From an uncultured Bacteroidia bacterium (lineage in GTDB: Bacteria > Bacteroidota > Bacteroidia > JANWVE01), in the NCBI GenBank assembly GCA_938028625.1, contig CALIZB010000001.1, forward strand, positions 1 to 47,055: a stretch of 47,055 bases of DNA, in the 5' to 3' direction. The translations under genes were made by a program, and so were the position numbers. This document shows, piece after piece, positions 1-9,796 of the stretch. The notes beneath the pieces were generated by a model. It was not told the origin of the DNA, searched no databases, and was given only the letters and a program-made list of their open reading frames with translations. Position 1 is the stretch's first letter; the number at the start of each line of letters is the position of its first letter.

Positions 1-1533
1 GCAGAAAAAGTAAAAAAAGCCAAATTGATACTTGTATCTGCTATTTCACCTACACCTGCGGGTGAAGGAAAAACCACTACGTCTATTGGGTTAAGTGAAG
101 CCTTAAATCGTATTGGTAAAAAAACCATAGTAGCTTTGAGAGAACCTTCTCTCGGTCCTGTTTTTGGAATAAAAGGCGGTGCCACAGGTGGAGGTTATGC
201 GCAAGTAATACCTATGGAAGATATTAACCTGCACTTTACGGGAGACATCTCCGCAGTAGAAAAAGCCCATAACTTACTCTCCGCTTTGATAGATAATAAC
301 CTTCAAAATAAAGTATATTCTCTCAACCTTGACCCAAGAACTGTTCTCTGGAAAAGAGTAATGGATATGAATGACCGTTCTTTGCGAAAAATAATCATTG
401 GATTAGGTGGGACAACTAACGGTATTCCAAGAGAAACAGGCTTTGACATTACGGTGGCTTCTGAAATAATGGCTATTTTGTGTTTATCTCAAAGTATTAG
501 CGAACTGAAAGATCGCATTTCTAACATTCTGGTTGGATTTACGCAGGATAAAAAACCTGTTTTTGCCAAAGACCTCAAAGCGGCAGGGGCTATGGCAATT
601 TTACTCAAAGATGCTATAAGACCTAATTTAGTGCAAACCTTAGAACATAACCCTGCTATCATTCACGGAGGACCTTTTGCGAATATCGCGCAGGGGACAA
701 ATAGCATAATAGCTACCAAGATGGCAATGTCTTTTGGGGAGTACGTTGTAACCGAAGCAGGTTTTGGCTTTGACTTAGGTGCAGAGAAATTTTTGAACAT
801 CAAATGCCCGTCTGCAAAGATTTCTCCTGATGCTATTGTGATAGTAGCTACGGTTAGAGCCTTAAAATATCACGGTGGAATAGCCTTACAAGACATTAAA
901 ATTCCTAATCCAGAAGCTGTAAAAAAAGGATGTGCTAATCTCAAAAAACATTTAGAAAATGCAAAAAAATATGGTGTCCCTGTTGTGGTTGCCATAAATG
1001 CTTTTCCTTCGGATACGCAAGAAGAGTATGCTATTATTCAGCAAGTTTGTGCGGAGATGGGTATAAAAGCAGTGCTTTCAGAAGTGTTTGCTAAAGGCGG
1101 AGAGGGTGGAGAGAACTTAGCGCATGAAGTAGTAAGACTTGTAACAGAAGAAAAATCTCACTACCGACCTTTATACAATTGGAATGATAATATAGAAAAC
1201 AAGATAAACACTATTTGTACAGAGATATACGGTGCAAATGGTGTAAACTATACCTCACAAGCAGAAAAAGATTTACAACAGATTAAAGAATTAGGTTATA
1301 CTCACTTTCCGATTTGTATGGCAAAAACACAATATTCTTTTTCTGATGACCCCAAAAAACTTGGCAGACCCCAGAACTTTGAAATTACTATTCGCGAAAT
1401 CGCTATCGCCGCAGGGGCGCAGTTTATTATTCCTATTACAGGAGAAATTATGCGTATGCCTGGGCTATCCAGTATTCCAGCCGCAGAAAACATGGATATT
1501 GATGACAATGGAAAAATAACAGGATTGTTTTAA
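1..1533 (+). CDS. fhs: Formate-tetrahydrofolate ligase, 5' truncated
   Basis: ATP-dependent ligation of formate to tetrahydrofolate, giving 10-formyl-THF for cytoplasmic one-carbon metabolism. The frame is open from base 1, so the gene enters from the left edge; 510 residues are visible against about 555 in the family, so roughly 45 N-terminal residues are missing. The nucleotide-binding loop TPTPAGEGKTTT lies at visible residues 16-27, followed by family blocks such as EPSLGPVFGIKGGATGGG and HGGPFANIAQGTNS. The C-terminus is complete (TAA at 1531-1533). A TTG at 25-27 could be mistaken for a start, but the coding frame and the family sequence continue upstream of it. The next gene is convergent, 32 bp away. 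Identity is very secure. Confidence 0.97.
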   Translation, partial: AEKVKKAKLILVSAISPTPAGEGKTTTSIGLSEALNRIGKKTIVALREPSLGPVFGIKGGATGGGYAQVIPMEDINLHFTGDISAVEKAHNLLSALIDNNLQNKVYSLNLDPRTVLWKRVMDMNDRSLRKIIIGLGGTTNGIPRETGFDITVASEIMAILCLSQSISELKDRISNILVGFTQDKKPVFAKDLKAAGAMAILLKDAIRPNLVQTLEHNPAIIHGGPFANIAQGTNSIIATKMAMSFGEYVVTEAGFGFDLGAEKFLNIKCPSAKISPDAIVIVATVRALKYHGGIALQDIKIPNPEAVKKGCANLKKHLENAKKYGVPVVVAINAFPSDTQEEYAIIQQVCAEMGIKAVLSEVFAKGGEGGENLAHEVVRLVTEEKSHYRPLYNWNDNIENKINTICTEIYGANGVNYTSQAEKDLQQIKELGYTHFPICMAKTQYSFSDDPKKLGRPQNFEITIREIAIAAGAQFIIPITGEIMRMPGLSSIPAAENMDIDDNGKITGLF

Positions 1534-1565
1534 CTTAAATTAGGCAAAAAGCTAACTCTATTATT

Positions 1566-2987
1566 TCATTTTTGCTTCAAAAACTCTACTAACAACCGCA
1601 CACCTACACCTGTACCACCTCTACCTTTGTAAGATTGTGGAGCTTGTAAAAATGCAGGTCCTGCGATATCTAAATGTATCCAAGAATAGTTTGTAAAATG
1701 CTGTAAAAACTTGGCTGCGGTAATAGCTCCTGCGGTTCTACCCCCTATATTTTTCATATCTGCAATAGTGGATTTTAAGAGTTCGCCATACTCTTCCCAT
1801 AAAGGAAATTCTACTACACGTTCATATACTTTTTCTGCTGCTTGTTTGAAGGTATTTTTTACGTTCTCCTCTGCGGTACTCATCATGGCAATACCAATAT
1901 CGCCCACGGCTATCACAGCTGCGCCTGTTAAAGTAGCTAAATCAATCACTAATTCAGGATTGTATTGTTTAGCAAAATGAAGCGCATCGGCAAGAATTAA
2001 CCTTCCTTCTGCATCAGTATTAAGTACTTCTACAAAAGTACCATCGTACATCTGAATAACATCACCGGGGGTATAAGCATTTTTGCCTGGTCTATTATCT
2101 GTTGCGGGAATTAAACCAATCACATGAACAGGAAGTTTTAACTGTGATATCGCGCAAAACGTACCTATAACTGCCGCCGCACCTGCCATGTCGCATTTCA
2201 TGGTGTCCATGCCGCCTTCGGTAGGTTTTAGACTTAATCCGCCTGTATCATAAACCACACCTTTGCCTACAAGAACAATTGGAGTTTTGTTTTTGGCTTT
2301 TGCAGGTTTATATTCTAAAATAGAAAAAGTTGGGGGAAGTTCACTACCATAATTTACAGCAAGCAGACCGCCCATTTTAAGAGACTCTATTTTCTTTTTA
2401 TCTAAAACTTCTACCTTAAAACCGTATTCTTTGCCATATTCTTGGGCTTTTTTAGCTAACTCAACTGCATTTAACGTAATTACAGGTTCATTTACAAGGT
2501 CGCGAGCAATACAAGTACTTTCACCAACAATCTGTCCATCTCTTATAGCTTTTTTCAAAGCATTAGTTTCTTTTTCTACGCATATATTTACCTTGTTTAA
2601 GGTGTTATTTTTAGGCTTTGAAAAGTATTTATTAAACTGATAATTTGAAAGTACGGCTACTTCTGCAATAGTAAAAGCCATGTCTTCTGTGGATATTCCT
2701 GCAAATGTATCATGTATATGAATGCTGATTTCTGCAAGGTTAAGTTGATTAGCAAGAGAAACTATTTCATGCACACCTTTGCGTATTTTTTCCAAAGTAA
2801 CTTGTTCATGTTCTCCGAGATGATGTACAATAGTGGTAGTATCTGCAATAATATAGCGCGTACCTGCGGTAAAATTATCTGATGCAAGTGCTTTATTTTT
2901 TTTAACAACAGGTATAGAATGTTCTTTATCTATAAAATATGCCTGATGTCCTTTTACTTTTGAATCGGTAGTTAGGGTAATTTCCAT
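1566..2987 (-). CDS. pepA: Leucyl aminopeptidase, M17 family
   Basis: Cytosolic di-metal exopeptidase that removes N-terminal residues from peptides. The 473 residues show the usual variable N-terminal domain and the conserved C-terminal catalytic domain. Visible catalytic and metal-binding positions are K242 and D247 in VGKGVVYDTGG, K254 in SLKPTEGG, D266 in KCDMAGAA, and D325, E327 and R329 in NTDAEGRLILADAL. The start is ATG at 2987; a possible -7 box (TATTTTTG on the minus strand) lies about 37 bases upstream. It is transcribed on the same strand as ahcY upstream, but a strong hairpin separates them, so it is probably its own unit. Family assignment is secure; substrate preference is not predicted. 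Confidence 0.95.
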   Translation of the reverse strand: MEITLTTDSKVKGHQAYFIDKEHSIPVVKKNKALASDNFTAGTRYIIADTTTIVHHLGEHEQVTLEKIRKGVHEIVSLANQLNLAEISIHIHDTFAGISTEDMAFTIAEVAVLSNYQFNKYFSKPKNNTLNKVNICVEKETNALKKAIRDGQIVGESTCIARDLVNEPVITLNAVELAKKAQEYGKEYGFKVEVLDKKKIESLKMGGLLAVNYGSELPPTFSILEYKPAKAKNKTPIVLVGKGVVYDTGGLSLKPTEGGMDTMKCDMAGAAAVIGTFCAISQLKLPVHVIGLIPATDNRPGKNAYTPGDVIQMYDGTFVEVLNTDAEGRLILADALHFAKQYNPELVIDLATLTGAAVIAVGDIGIAMMSTAEENVKNTFKQAAEKVYERVVEFPLWEEYGELLKSTIADMKNIGGRTAGAITAAKFLQHFTNYSWIHLDIAGPAFLQAPQSYKGRGGTGVGVRLLVEFLKQK

Positions 2988-3031
2988 GTAGGCAAACTTC
3001 CAAAATTATTTTTACTTGTCCAAAAATATAC

Positions 3032-3078
3032 ATAAAAAATATCCTGACAAAACATACACTTACTTTATCAGGATATTT
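3032..3078 (-). terminator. Hairpin terminator after ahcY
   Basis: An 11-bp perfect inverted repeat (AAATATCCTGA at 3037-3047, TCAGGATATTT at 3068-3078) with a 20-nt loop, followed on the minus strand by a T-rich run. It sits 22 bp past the ahcY stop and separates ahcY from pepA. Confidence 0.75.
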
Positions 3079-3100
3079 GATTTTTGGAATAAAACAGCTT

Positions 3101-4417
3101 TTAATAGCGATAGTAATCAGGTTTGTAAGGGCCTTCTACTTTTACGCCTATATACTCTGCTTGTTCAGGTGTAAGTTCGTCTAATTCTACACCAATTTTT
3201 TTGAGATGCAGACGAGCAACTTTTTCGTCAAGGTGTTTAGGAAGTGTGTATACTTTGTTTTCGTACTTATCACTGTTATTCCAAAGTTCAATTTGGGCAA
3301 GAGTTTGATTAGTGAAAGAATTAGACATTACAAAGGAAGGGTGTCCTGTGGCACAACCTAAATTTACTAATCTACCTTCGGCAAGAAGAATGATGTCTTT
3401 ACCATCAATAGTGTATTTGTCTACCTGGGGTTTAATGGTATCTCGGGTATGACCATAGTTTTTGTTCAGCCAAGCTACATCAATTTCAGTATCAAAGTGT
3501 CCGATATTGGCAACAATAGCTTTGTCTTTCATTAAGCGGAAGTGTTTTTCTGTGATGATATTGACATTGCCTGTGGCTGTTACAATAATATCTGCTTCTT
3601 TTACAGCATCAATCATTTTTTTAACTTCATAACCTTCCATAGCGGCTTGTAAAGCACAGATAGGGTCAATCTCAGTAACAATTACTCTTGCACCTGCGGC
3701 ACGCAAAGAATCAGCAGAACCTTTACCTACATCGCCATAACCTGCTACTACGGCTACTTTGCCCGCAATCATAATGTCGGTAGCTCTACGAATGGCATCT
3801 ACACAAGACTCACGACAGCCGTATTTGTTATCAAATTTAGATTTAGTTACGGAGTCATTTACATTGATGGCAGGAATAGGTAAAGTGCCGTTTTTCATGC
3901 GTTCATACAAACGGTGTACGCCTGTGGTTGTTTCTTCACTAATACCTTTAATATTTTTAACTAAATGAGGGAATTTGTCCAAAACCATGTTAGTTAAATC
4001 GCCACCGTCATCAAGAATCATGTTAAGGGGTTGACCATCTTTGAACGCAAATAAAGTCTGTTCTATACACCATTCTGCTTCCTCTGTGGTTTGGCCTTTC
4101 CATGCGAATACAGGGATACCTGCGGCGGCAATAGCGGCGGCGGCATGGTCTTGTGTAGAGAATATATTACAAGATGACCAAGATACTTCTGCGCCTAGCT
4201 CAACCAAAGTTTCTATGAGTACCGCAGTTTGAATAGTCATGTGCAGACAGCCTGCTATTCTTGCACCTTTAAGCGGTTTTAAGTGGGCGTATTCTTCACG
4301 GATTGCCATCAGTCCGGGCATTTCTGCTTCTGCGAGCTTTATTTCTTTTCTACCCCATTCGGCAAGACTAATGTCTTTTACTTTATATTTGAGGGTTGTT
4401 TTTTCTAATACTGACAT
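3101..4417 (-). CDS. ahcY: Adenosylhomocysteinase (S-adenosylhomocysteine hydrolase)
   Basis: NAD-dependent hydrolysis of S-adenosylhomocysteine to adenosine and homocysteine, which relieves product inhibition of SAM-dependent methyltransferases. The protein is 438 residues, full length for the shorter bacterial form. Visible blocks are the N-terminal substrate region with [17 protein letters not shown] (about 55-71), the Rossmann motif GYGDVGKG at 226-233, the following acid in TEIDP that contacts the NAD ribose, [10 protein letters not shown], and the typical C-terminus ending KPDYYRY. The start is ATG at 4417. A divergent WbqC-like gene begins 55 bp away, so both promoters share that gap. 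No SAH or SAM riboswitch was recognised in the leader. Confidence 0.97.
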   Translation of the reverse strand: MSVLEKTTLKYKVKDISLAEWGRKEIKLAEAEMPGLMAIREEYAHLKPLKGARIAGCLHMTIQTAVLIETLVELGAEVSWSSCNIFSTQDHAAAAIAAAGIPVFAWKGQTTEEAEWCIEQTLFAFKDGQPLNMILDDGGDLTNMVLDKFPHLVKNIKGISEETTTGVHRLYERMKNGTLPIPAINVNDSVTKSKFDNKYGCRESCVDAIRRATDIMIAGKVAVVAGYGDVGKGSADSLRAAGARVIVTEIDPICALQAAMEGYEVKKMIDAVKEADIIVTATGNVNIITEKHFRLMKDKAIVANIGHFDTEIDVAWLNKNYGHTRDTIKPQVDKYTIDGKDIILLAEGRLVNLGCATGHPSFVMSNSFTNQTLAQIELWNNSDKYENKVYTLPKHLDEKVARLHLKKIGVELDELTPEQAEYIGVKVEGPYKPDYYRY

Positions 4418-4472
4418 AAACTGATACTAATACAATTATTTATCTTGCAAAGTTCGCAATTTTCAGAAAATT

Positions 4473-5051
4473 ATGAAAGAAAAAAATGAAATAATTTTGC
4501 CTTTATACTATTTTCCTAACTTGTGGTGGTGGCATCAGTATTTACAGGCAGATGCAATATATTTTACCCATGATGAAAAATACCTTAAACAGACGTTCCG
4601 CAACCGCACCTGTATCAAAAATCCGCAGGGAATATTGAATTTAAGTATTCCCGTAGCACATTATCCACAAAATGAAATATATTCCCGTATATGTACATCT
4701 GACAATAAGTGGAAAGCACATCATTACAAAAGTATCTATCATAGCTATCGTAAATCGGCTTTTTTTGAATATTACGAACAAGATTTGAAAACATTTTTTG
4801 ATACTCTTGATACTTATTTTATATGGGAAATTGCTTTTTTGAGTATAGAATGGTTATTAGATAAACTAAAAATTATCCCAAAACATAATTGGATACAAGA
4901 AAATGAAAAAGTTGATGTACCTTTTGTAGAACAAATGCCAAGTTGTCAAAATACTTTTGAAGTAAAGCCTTATTACCAACTTTTTGGAAATTTTATCCAT
5001 AATTTAAGCGGATTAGATGCGTTATTTTGTGCAGGGAAGGGCTATTTTTAG
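4473..5051 (+). CDS. WbqC-like family protein
   Basis: A 192-residue protein resembling the WbqC family, whose members are often linked to sugar or antigen biosynthesis without a settled activity. The supporting sequence is the N-terminal pattern PLYYFPNLWWWHQYLQAD followed by an acidic/aromatic stretch and NRTCIKNPQGILNLSIPV, where this family has a conserved NR..I...G...L..P pattern. No signal peptide or membrane segment is seen, so it is probably cytosolic. The start is ATG at 4473 with no clear Shine-Dalgarno sequence. It is divergent from ahcY and a 98-bp gap follows, so it looks monocistronic. The family call is good; the function is unknown. Confidence 0.75.
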   Translation: MKEKNEIILPLYYFPNLWWWHQYLQADAIYFTHDEKYLKQTFRNRTCIKNPQGILNLSIPVAHYPQNEIYSRICTSDNKWKAHHYKSIYHSYRKSAFFEYYEQDLKTFFDTLDTYFIWEIAFLSIEWLLDKLKIIPKHNWIQENEKVDVPFVEQMPSCQNTFEVKPYYQLFGNFIHNLSGLDALFCAGKGYF

Positions 5052-5090
5052 GTTTGTTGGGTTTTTATCTACTTTTTTTATGTCTTGTTC

Positions 5091-5145
5091 TTGTACACTT
5101 TAATGTATAATAAATTTGCAGAATACTTATATTTGAGTATATTTG
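5091..5145 (+). promoter_or_regulatory. Candidate Bacteroidota promoter region with three -7-like boxes
   Basis: Three sequences matching TAnnTTTG lie just before the start at 5150: TAAATTTG (5111-5118), TATATTTG (5128-5135) and TATATTTG (5138-5145). The first has a TTG at 5091-5093 with a 17-nt gap. Which one is used cannot be told from sequence. Confidence 0.4.
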
Positions 5146-5149
5146 TTGT

Positions 5150-6196
5150 ATGAATAAACCAAACTTTATTTACCTTGTTTTGTTAGTTTTGTTAAGCGGG
5201 TACGGCTGTGGTTTTAGACCCAATAAAGTAGAAACCCCCCGCTGGACAACGGAAATCCTTGCTCCATTAGTTAAAGCACCACTCTCTCCCGAAGAAATAG
5301 TACAACTTGATGAAGTTACTTTTTCAAAAGAGATTAAAATGAGTGATTTAGGAACGCCCAATGGTACTTATCCGTTGATACCCCCTATTCCGCCTACTTC
5401 GCTACCGCCTTATACTATACCCATAAGTGCAGATATAGCTTCCGTTACTTTTGCATCAGGTAAAATGGCTATGACTATTCAAAATAATTTGCCCATTAAC
5501 CTTAAAGCAGGTGCAACGGTAACTGTTGAAGTAGGTACAAATGTTTTTTTTACGCATAATTTGCCTAATGATATTAACCCAGGTGCAACCTACACCATGA
5601 CCCCTGAATATGACGTTACAGGCAAAACCTTATCTGAAAATATTACTCTTAAATTAACCAATTTTGCTTCTGACGGCAGTAGTAGTCCTGTTACTATCAA
5701 TGGTTCAGAAAAACTGACTATCAGTTTCAGTATTAAAGGCTTAAAAATTCAGAATATTGGGTTGGCTTCTAATAACAATTTTGAACTTTCGGATACTACG
5801 GATTTTTCTATTTCTGGTTCAAATGTTAATATGGGTGAAATTTCAGGTAAATTTGTTCTTTTTTCAGATAACCAAATGCCTATTCAAATGCGTGTGCAAG
5901 GTTACTTTTTAGATAGCACTAAAAAAGTAATGGACTCTTTACTTACAGGTACTCAACTCATCAATGCGGCTACGGTAGACGGTTCAGGGTTTTCTAATAG
6001 TACGGTAACCTCTTCGGTAGATATACCTGTTAGTACTGCTAAATTTGAAAAAATAAAGCCTGCTAAATACTTCAAAAGTTATGTAAAAGTATCTACGGGA
6101 AGCGGGGCGCCATTAGTATTTATTCGCAATACAGATAAACTCACCTTACAACTTGTAGCAGATATCAAAGTAAAAATTGAAAATAAACAAAACTAA
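5150..6196 (+). CDS. Secreted or lipid-anchored protein of unknown function
   Basis: A 348-residue exported protein I do not recognise by name. Residues 1-20 form a hydrophobic signal segment (IYLVLLVLLSGYGC), and Cys20 could be lipid-modified under the relaxed Bacteroidota lipobox, although the -3 residue is Gly rather than Leu or Val. The mature part is rich in Thr, Ser, Asn and short beta-prone stretches with no catalytic motif, and contains a Pro-rich segment (YPLIPPIPPTSLPPY), which suggests a beta-sandwich surface protein. The downstream gene for an outer-membrane protein starts 20 bp later, so the two very likely form one operon and may form one envelope assembly. The start is ATG at 5150, 4 bases after a TATATTTG box. 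Confidence 0.65.
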   Translation: MNKPNFIYLVLLVLLSGYGCGFRPNKVETPRWTTEILAPLVKAPLSPEEIVQLDEVTFSKEIKMSDLGTPNGTYPLIPPIPPTSLPPYTIPISADIASVTFASGKMAMTIQNNLPINLKAGATVTVEVGTNVFFTHNLPNDINPGATYTMTPEYDVTGKTLSENITLKLTNFASDGSSSPVTINGSEKLTISFSIKGLKIQNIGLASNNNFELSDTTDFSISGSNVNMGEISGKFVLFSDNQMPIQMRVQGYFLDSTKKVMDSLLTGTQLINAATVDGSGFSNSTVTSSVDIPVSTAKFEKIKPAKYFKSYVKVSTGSGAPLVFIRNTDKLTLQLVADIKVKIENKQN

Positions 6197-6216
6197 CCTT
6201 CTAACCTTGAAAAATC

Positions 6217-7542
6217 ATGAAAAAAACATATTTTTTTTTAATGGCTTTTATTGCCACCTATGTAAATGCACAGTACAATCTTTCTACTACGTACTGCGAA
6301 CATAATGACCTTAATGCGTCTCGTTATGAACCTTCTGAATTACATCTTGGTAAAAAACACGTTCAGATTGGTTCTAATTTTTATTTTTGGATAGCAAATA
6401 ATGCTTTGGATTATGGTACTATTCAAAAATTCCGTAAAGGTGATGCTGTTACAGACCAAGAGATAGATAATTTTGTCAATAATTTAGAAGCTAAAAACCA
6501 AATTGGTGCAGGGCAAGACTTTCAAATTGCAGGGCTTGCTTTACGACTTGGCAAAATGGATTTTTCTTTTAGTGCTGTGGATAAATTTGCTATGGAAATG
6601 AATTATTCCCAAAATTTAATGAAACTCGCATGGAAAGGAAATAAACAATTTGCAGGACAGCGTACTCAATTAGGACCTCTTTCGTTTAACGCACAATATA
6701 CACGCGAGTATGCACTTGGTACTGCTTTTAATGTAGCAGGAGATTTAGAGAAAGGACTTCGTGTAGGTGCAAGAGCAAAGTATATTCAAGGAATAGGTTC
6801 TATTTATATGCCGAAAAGCGATTTATACCTTACTACTGCATCTGACGGACGTTCTATTGAAGCAGAATTTGACTATAAATTGCAAAGTTCAGGTATCAAA
6901 AACTTCAATGGTATGAACTTTAACGGTATGGGCTACGGTATAGATGCAGGAATTAGTGCGCATCTTTCTAAACATTTTGAAATCAACGCAAGCGTATTAG
7001 ACTTTGGGGCAGTTACTTACAATCAAGATGTTAAAACGTATGAGAAAAAAGGTAAGTATATTTACGAAGGTGCTGTAATTAGTAATTTCTTTGGTGACCC
7101 CCGCTACAATGCGGATTCTATTGCCAGTCTGTTCAAACCCACAGAAACCTCAAACGGCAGTTATACTATGAGTTTAGGTACAAAAGTGCTATTACAAGGT
7201 GAATTAAAATGGGGCGGAAATATGGACGAAGAATTAGAAGATGAGGAGTATCAAGGACATTCTTTGTTTTTAACCTACATTCAAGGACTAAATAATATGC
7301 CTGGTGCTACCACTAAACCCTATTTATCCGTAGCTTACAACTATGACTTAAAGCGCATGTTTGATTTCGGAGTGTCTGCATCTATGGGAGGATATAACAA
7401 ATATGCCGTGGGGGCATTTTTTGCCTTTAACTTTGCGCATATTATTAAATTTGGTATTGGTTCAGATAATCTTATGCCATTAGTACAACCTAAACTCGGT
7501 ACAGGTGCAGATGTGTCTGTTAACCTATCGCTTGCGTTCTAA
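6217..7542 (+). CDS. Outer-membrane beta-barrel protein, DUF5723-like
   Basis: A 441-residue protein with a signal peptide (MKKTYFFLMAFIATYVNAQ, cleavage near residue 19) and alternating polar/hydrophobic beta strands throughout. It ends in the hydrophobic-aromatic pattern SVNLSLAF typical of outer-membrane barrels. The N-terminal region and the order of features resemble the DUF5723 group of Bacteroidota proteins; this is a recollection of family appearance and has not been searched. It follows a secreted or lipoprotein gene with a 20-bp gap, so the two are probably co-transcribed. Its 3' end overlaps the 3' end of the convergent glycosyltransferase gene by 18 bp. Localisation is inferred with good confidence; function is unknown. 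Confidence 0.7.
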   Translation: MKKTYFFLMAFIATYVNAQYNLSTTYCEHNDLNASRYEPSELHLGKKHVQIGSNFYFWIANNALDYGTIQKFRKGDAVTDQEIDNFVNNLEAKNQIGAGQDFQIAGLALRLGKMDFSFSAVDKFAMEMNYSQNLMKLAWKGNKQFAGQRTQLGPLSFNAQYTREYALGTAFNVAGDLEKGLRVGARAKYIQGIGSIYMPKSDLYLTTASDGRSIEAEFDYKLQSSGIKNFNGMNFNGMGYGIDAGISAHLSKHFEINASVLDFGAVTYNQDVKTYEKKGKYIYEGAVISNFFGDPRYNADSIASLFKPTETSNGSYTMSLGTKVLLQGELKWGGNMDEELEDEEYQGHSLFLTYIQGLNNMPGATTKPYLSVAYNYDLKRMFDFGVSASMGGYNKYAVGAFFAFNFAHIIKFGIGSDNLMPLVQPKLGTGADVSVNLSLAF

Positions 7543-8892
7543 ATCATAAAAAGTGAGTGTTAGCATCATAGCTATGATAGGAATACGATAGCGGTTTTCC
7601 ATGACAATAGCTACTAAAATCATCATATACACGATTAAAGACAATAAAAAATAAACGCTTATGTTCCTACGGAATGCATACAAGTTTCGTAGGAACAGCG
7701 TATATACAAATACCAAAAAAATAAAGTACAGCACACGAAACATAGTTTGTGGAACACTCTGCCGTATGAATTGGTGCTTTATTTTTTGCCAAAAACCTTG
7801 TTCATCAAAAACTTGTTTTAATCCTCTTTTTTGCAAAGAACCGAGATAGCTTTCCCAAGTCCAATTGCCAACACCGAATAGCATGTACGCACTTCCCTTG
7901 AAAAAAGAACGCACAAAGTCCATTTTGTGAGATAAAAAATATTTCTTGGCTTCTTTTTGAAAATATACATCATCTTCAAAAGTAATTGCGTTTGTAAGTG
8001 TGAGCAAATTAGTTGTATCGGTAACAGTTATATTCTGTTTTTTAATGTACTGAGTAGGATAACGGTTAAAAAATTGTATTTGGGTTTCTTCAAATCCTTG
8101 TCCCGTGATATGCTGTTCTACGGAAGCACAATAAAAAAATAACGCTTGCCAACCTTTTTGAGCTGTAAATACAAAATGCTGTGTATGTACATAATTTCGT
8201 AAAGCCCATATACTTGGTAACATTAGAATAACTATTGCATATACAAGGATATGTTTAACCTTGAAAATATGCTTGTAAATGCCATAAGCTACAAAAAATA
8301 AGGTTAAATACAAACTATATTGCGCTATGGGTCTAACGTATAAAGAAAGTACAAATAAAAATCCACTGATGTATAAAAAAAGAGATTTTTTTTCTTGCCA
8401 TGCTTTAAAAAAGTAGTATACAGCTGTTATCCATACAAATACAAACAAAGTTTCTGAACTGATATAGGTACAATAAGCAATATTATTCGGTTCAATAGCA
8501 TACAATAGCCCAGGTAAGAGATAATTTTTTGCTTTGAATGTGTATTTCGCAATGTAAGCAATACATAAAACTGTACTTGCAGAAAGTAAAATTTGCAGGT
8601 ATATGAGAACTTGTAAAGTTTTATCTATTAGTAGAGTACAAGCTATAAAAATAGGATAAGCAGGCGGTCTAAAAAAATCTTTGACTTCACCATTTGGGTA
8701 CTGTATCGCATAAGATTGGTGCGTAATGAGGCTTTGTGCTAATTTTAAGTAGTGTATTCCATCATTAACTTCATTACCTAATCCTTGTGGTTGACTTTTA
8801 GTTACTACAACAAAAAAAATAACTCTTATAAAAATTGCCCCTAAAAAAAGATAAAAAAAACTTTTATCATTTAGTAAAAAAGTCTTGCGCAT
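7525..8892 (-). CDS. GT-C type polytopic membrane glycosyltransferase (ArnT/PMT-like)
   Basis: A 455-residue integral membrane protein with about ten hydrophobic segments. Near the N-terminus, after the first membrane helix (FFYLFLGAIFIRVIFFVVV), a periplasmic-loop candidate contains acidic residues (NEVNDGIHYLKLAQSL) and then FFRPPAYPIF. This is the usual layout of GT-C/PMT-family enzymes, which use lipid-linked sugars and have their acidic catalytic site in the first periplasmic loop. The likely donor is polyprenyl-phosphate sugar, but the acceptor is unknown. The start is ATG at 8892. It follows the coiled-coil membrane protein gene by 14 bp on the same strand, and its 3' end overlaps the opposing gene by 18 bp. 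The fold call is good; the substrate is unknown. Confidence 0.7.
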   Translation of the reverse strand: MRKTFLLNDKSFFYLFLGAIFIRVIFFVVVTKSQPQGLGNEVNDGIHYLKLAQSLITHQSYAIQYPNGEVKDFFRPPAYPIFIACTLLIDKTLQVLIYLQILLSASTVLCIAYIAKYTFKAKNYLLPGLLYAIEPNNIAYCTYISSETLFVFVWITAVYYFFKAWQEKKSLFLYISGFLFVLSLYVRPIAQYSLYLTLFFVAYGIYKHIFKVKHILVYAIVILMLPSIWALRNYVHTQHFVFTAQKGWQALFFYCASVEQHITGQGFEETQIQFFNRYPTQYIKKQNITVTDTTNLLTLTNAITFEDDVYFQKEAKKYFLSHKMDFVRSFFKGSAYMLFGVGNWTWESYLGSLQKRGLKQVFDEQGFWQKIKHQFIRQSVPQTMFRVLYFIFLVFVYTLFLRNLYAFRRNISVYFLLSLIVYMMILVAIVMENRYRIPIIAMMLTLTFYDLERKR

Positions 8893-8906
8893 GCAAAAAA
8901 TGCAAG

Positions 8907-9785
8907 TTAGTATTTAAGTTTATCTTTATTGGCAGATTTATCTTCTATATCAAGATTATAGCCCATAGAATAGTCATCTATGCTAATAACGTTTTCTATT
9001 TCATTGAGTATAGATTGGCTATCTTCGGTTTCGGTAATGATTTCATTAACTTGATTAGCAATGCTGGTAGGGTCTTTCATAGTTAGAGATTGTTCTAATA
9101 AAAATTTTACATTATCTTCTACGGTATCAATTTGTACTTTCATCACTTCTGTACTTTCCATTACTTTTTGTATTTTATTCAAGCGTTTCTTCAATATATC
9201 TAAACGTTTCATTTTAGCTTTTTTAACAGCTTCGGTGTCATTCGGGATTTCTAATTCTAATTTAAGAATCTCGGTTTGTAGTTCAGCTTTTTTATTATCT
9301 GTAATGAATTGTTTGCATTTTTGCCAGTTGTAAAGGAGTTGTAAGTAGAGTTGCTCTAATTCATGTAATTTTTGGTAATAGGTGTCTAGTAGAACTTCGG
9401 AAGAACTTACATTTTTGTCATAGTTTATGCGAATCTGTTCTATATTTTTTCTTAAACTCATATAGCGGAGTTGAAGCGTTTTGTCTAGAGATTTAATCAT
9501 GTACATAGGACTGCGAAGTTCTTTTTTGTTGGCTTCTTCAATAGCGGCGAGTTTTTTGAGTTTAATAGCTTTGCGGAATCGCTTGTTGGTAGCTAGTGCA
9601 TTGACCAAAAAGACTTCCAGTGCTAATAGAACTGCGGCTAGACCGAGCGGATTGGCAAAGAAGTTCAGAATAAAACCAATTGCTACAAAAATAAGCACCG
9701 AAATCACCAGGAAAGCAATATTAAACGGATTGATAAAGGCTTCCTGATGATAGTTTATGTCTATATTGGTATTCTGTTTTTCCAT
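8907..9785 (-). CDS. Coiled-coil membrane protein of unknown function
   Basis: A 292-residue protein with a short polar N-terminus, a hydrophobic hairpin at about residues 20-65 (two membrane segments joined near NFFANPLG) and then a long, highly charged helical region with coiled-coil periodicity to about residue 225. The tail is acidic. No enzyme motif was seen. The start chosen is ATG at 9785; the frame also has an upstream TTG at 9794, but that TTG is the end of a TACTTTTG -7 box, so it is unlikely to be translated. The next gene, a GT-C glycosyltransferase, begins 14 bp downstream, which suggests co-transcription. It may be a scaffold of the inner membrane; this is inference only. Confidence 0.6.
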   Translation of the reverse strand: MEKQNTNIDINYHQEAFINPFNIAFLVISVLIFVAIGFILNFFANPLGLAAVLLALEVFLVNALATNKRFRKAIKLKKLAAIEEANKKELRSPMYMIKSLDKTLQLRYMSLRKNIEQIRINYDKNVSSSEVLLDTYYQKLHELEQLYLQLLYNWQKCKQFITDNKKAELQTEILKLELEIPNDTEAVKKAKMKRLDILKKRLNKIQKVMESTEVMKVQIDTVEDNVKFLLEQSLTMKDPTSIANQVNEIITETEDSQSILNEIENVISIDDYSMGYNLDIEDKSANKDKLKY

Positions 9786-9796
9786 GAGTAGCAAAA

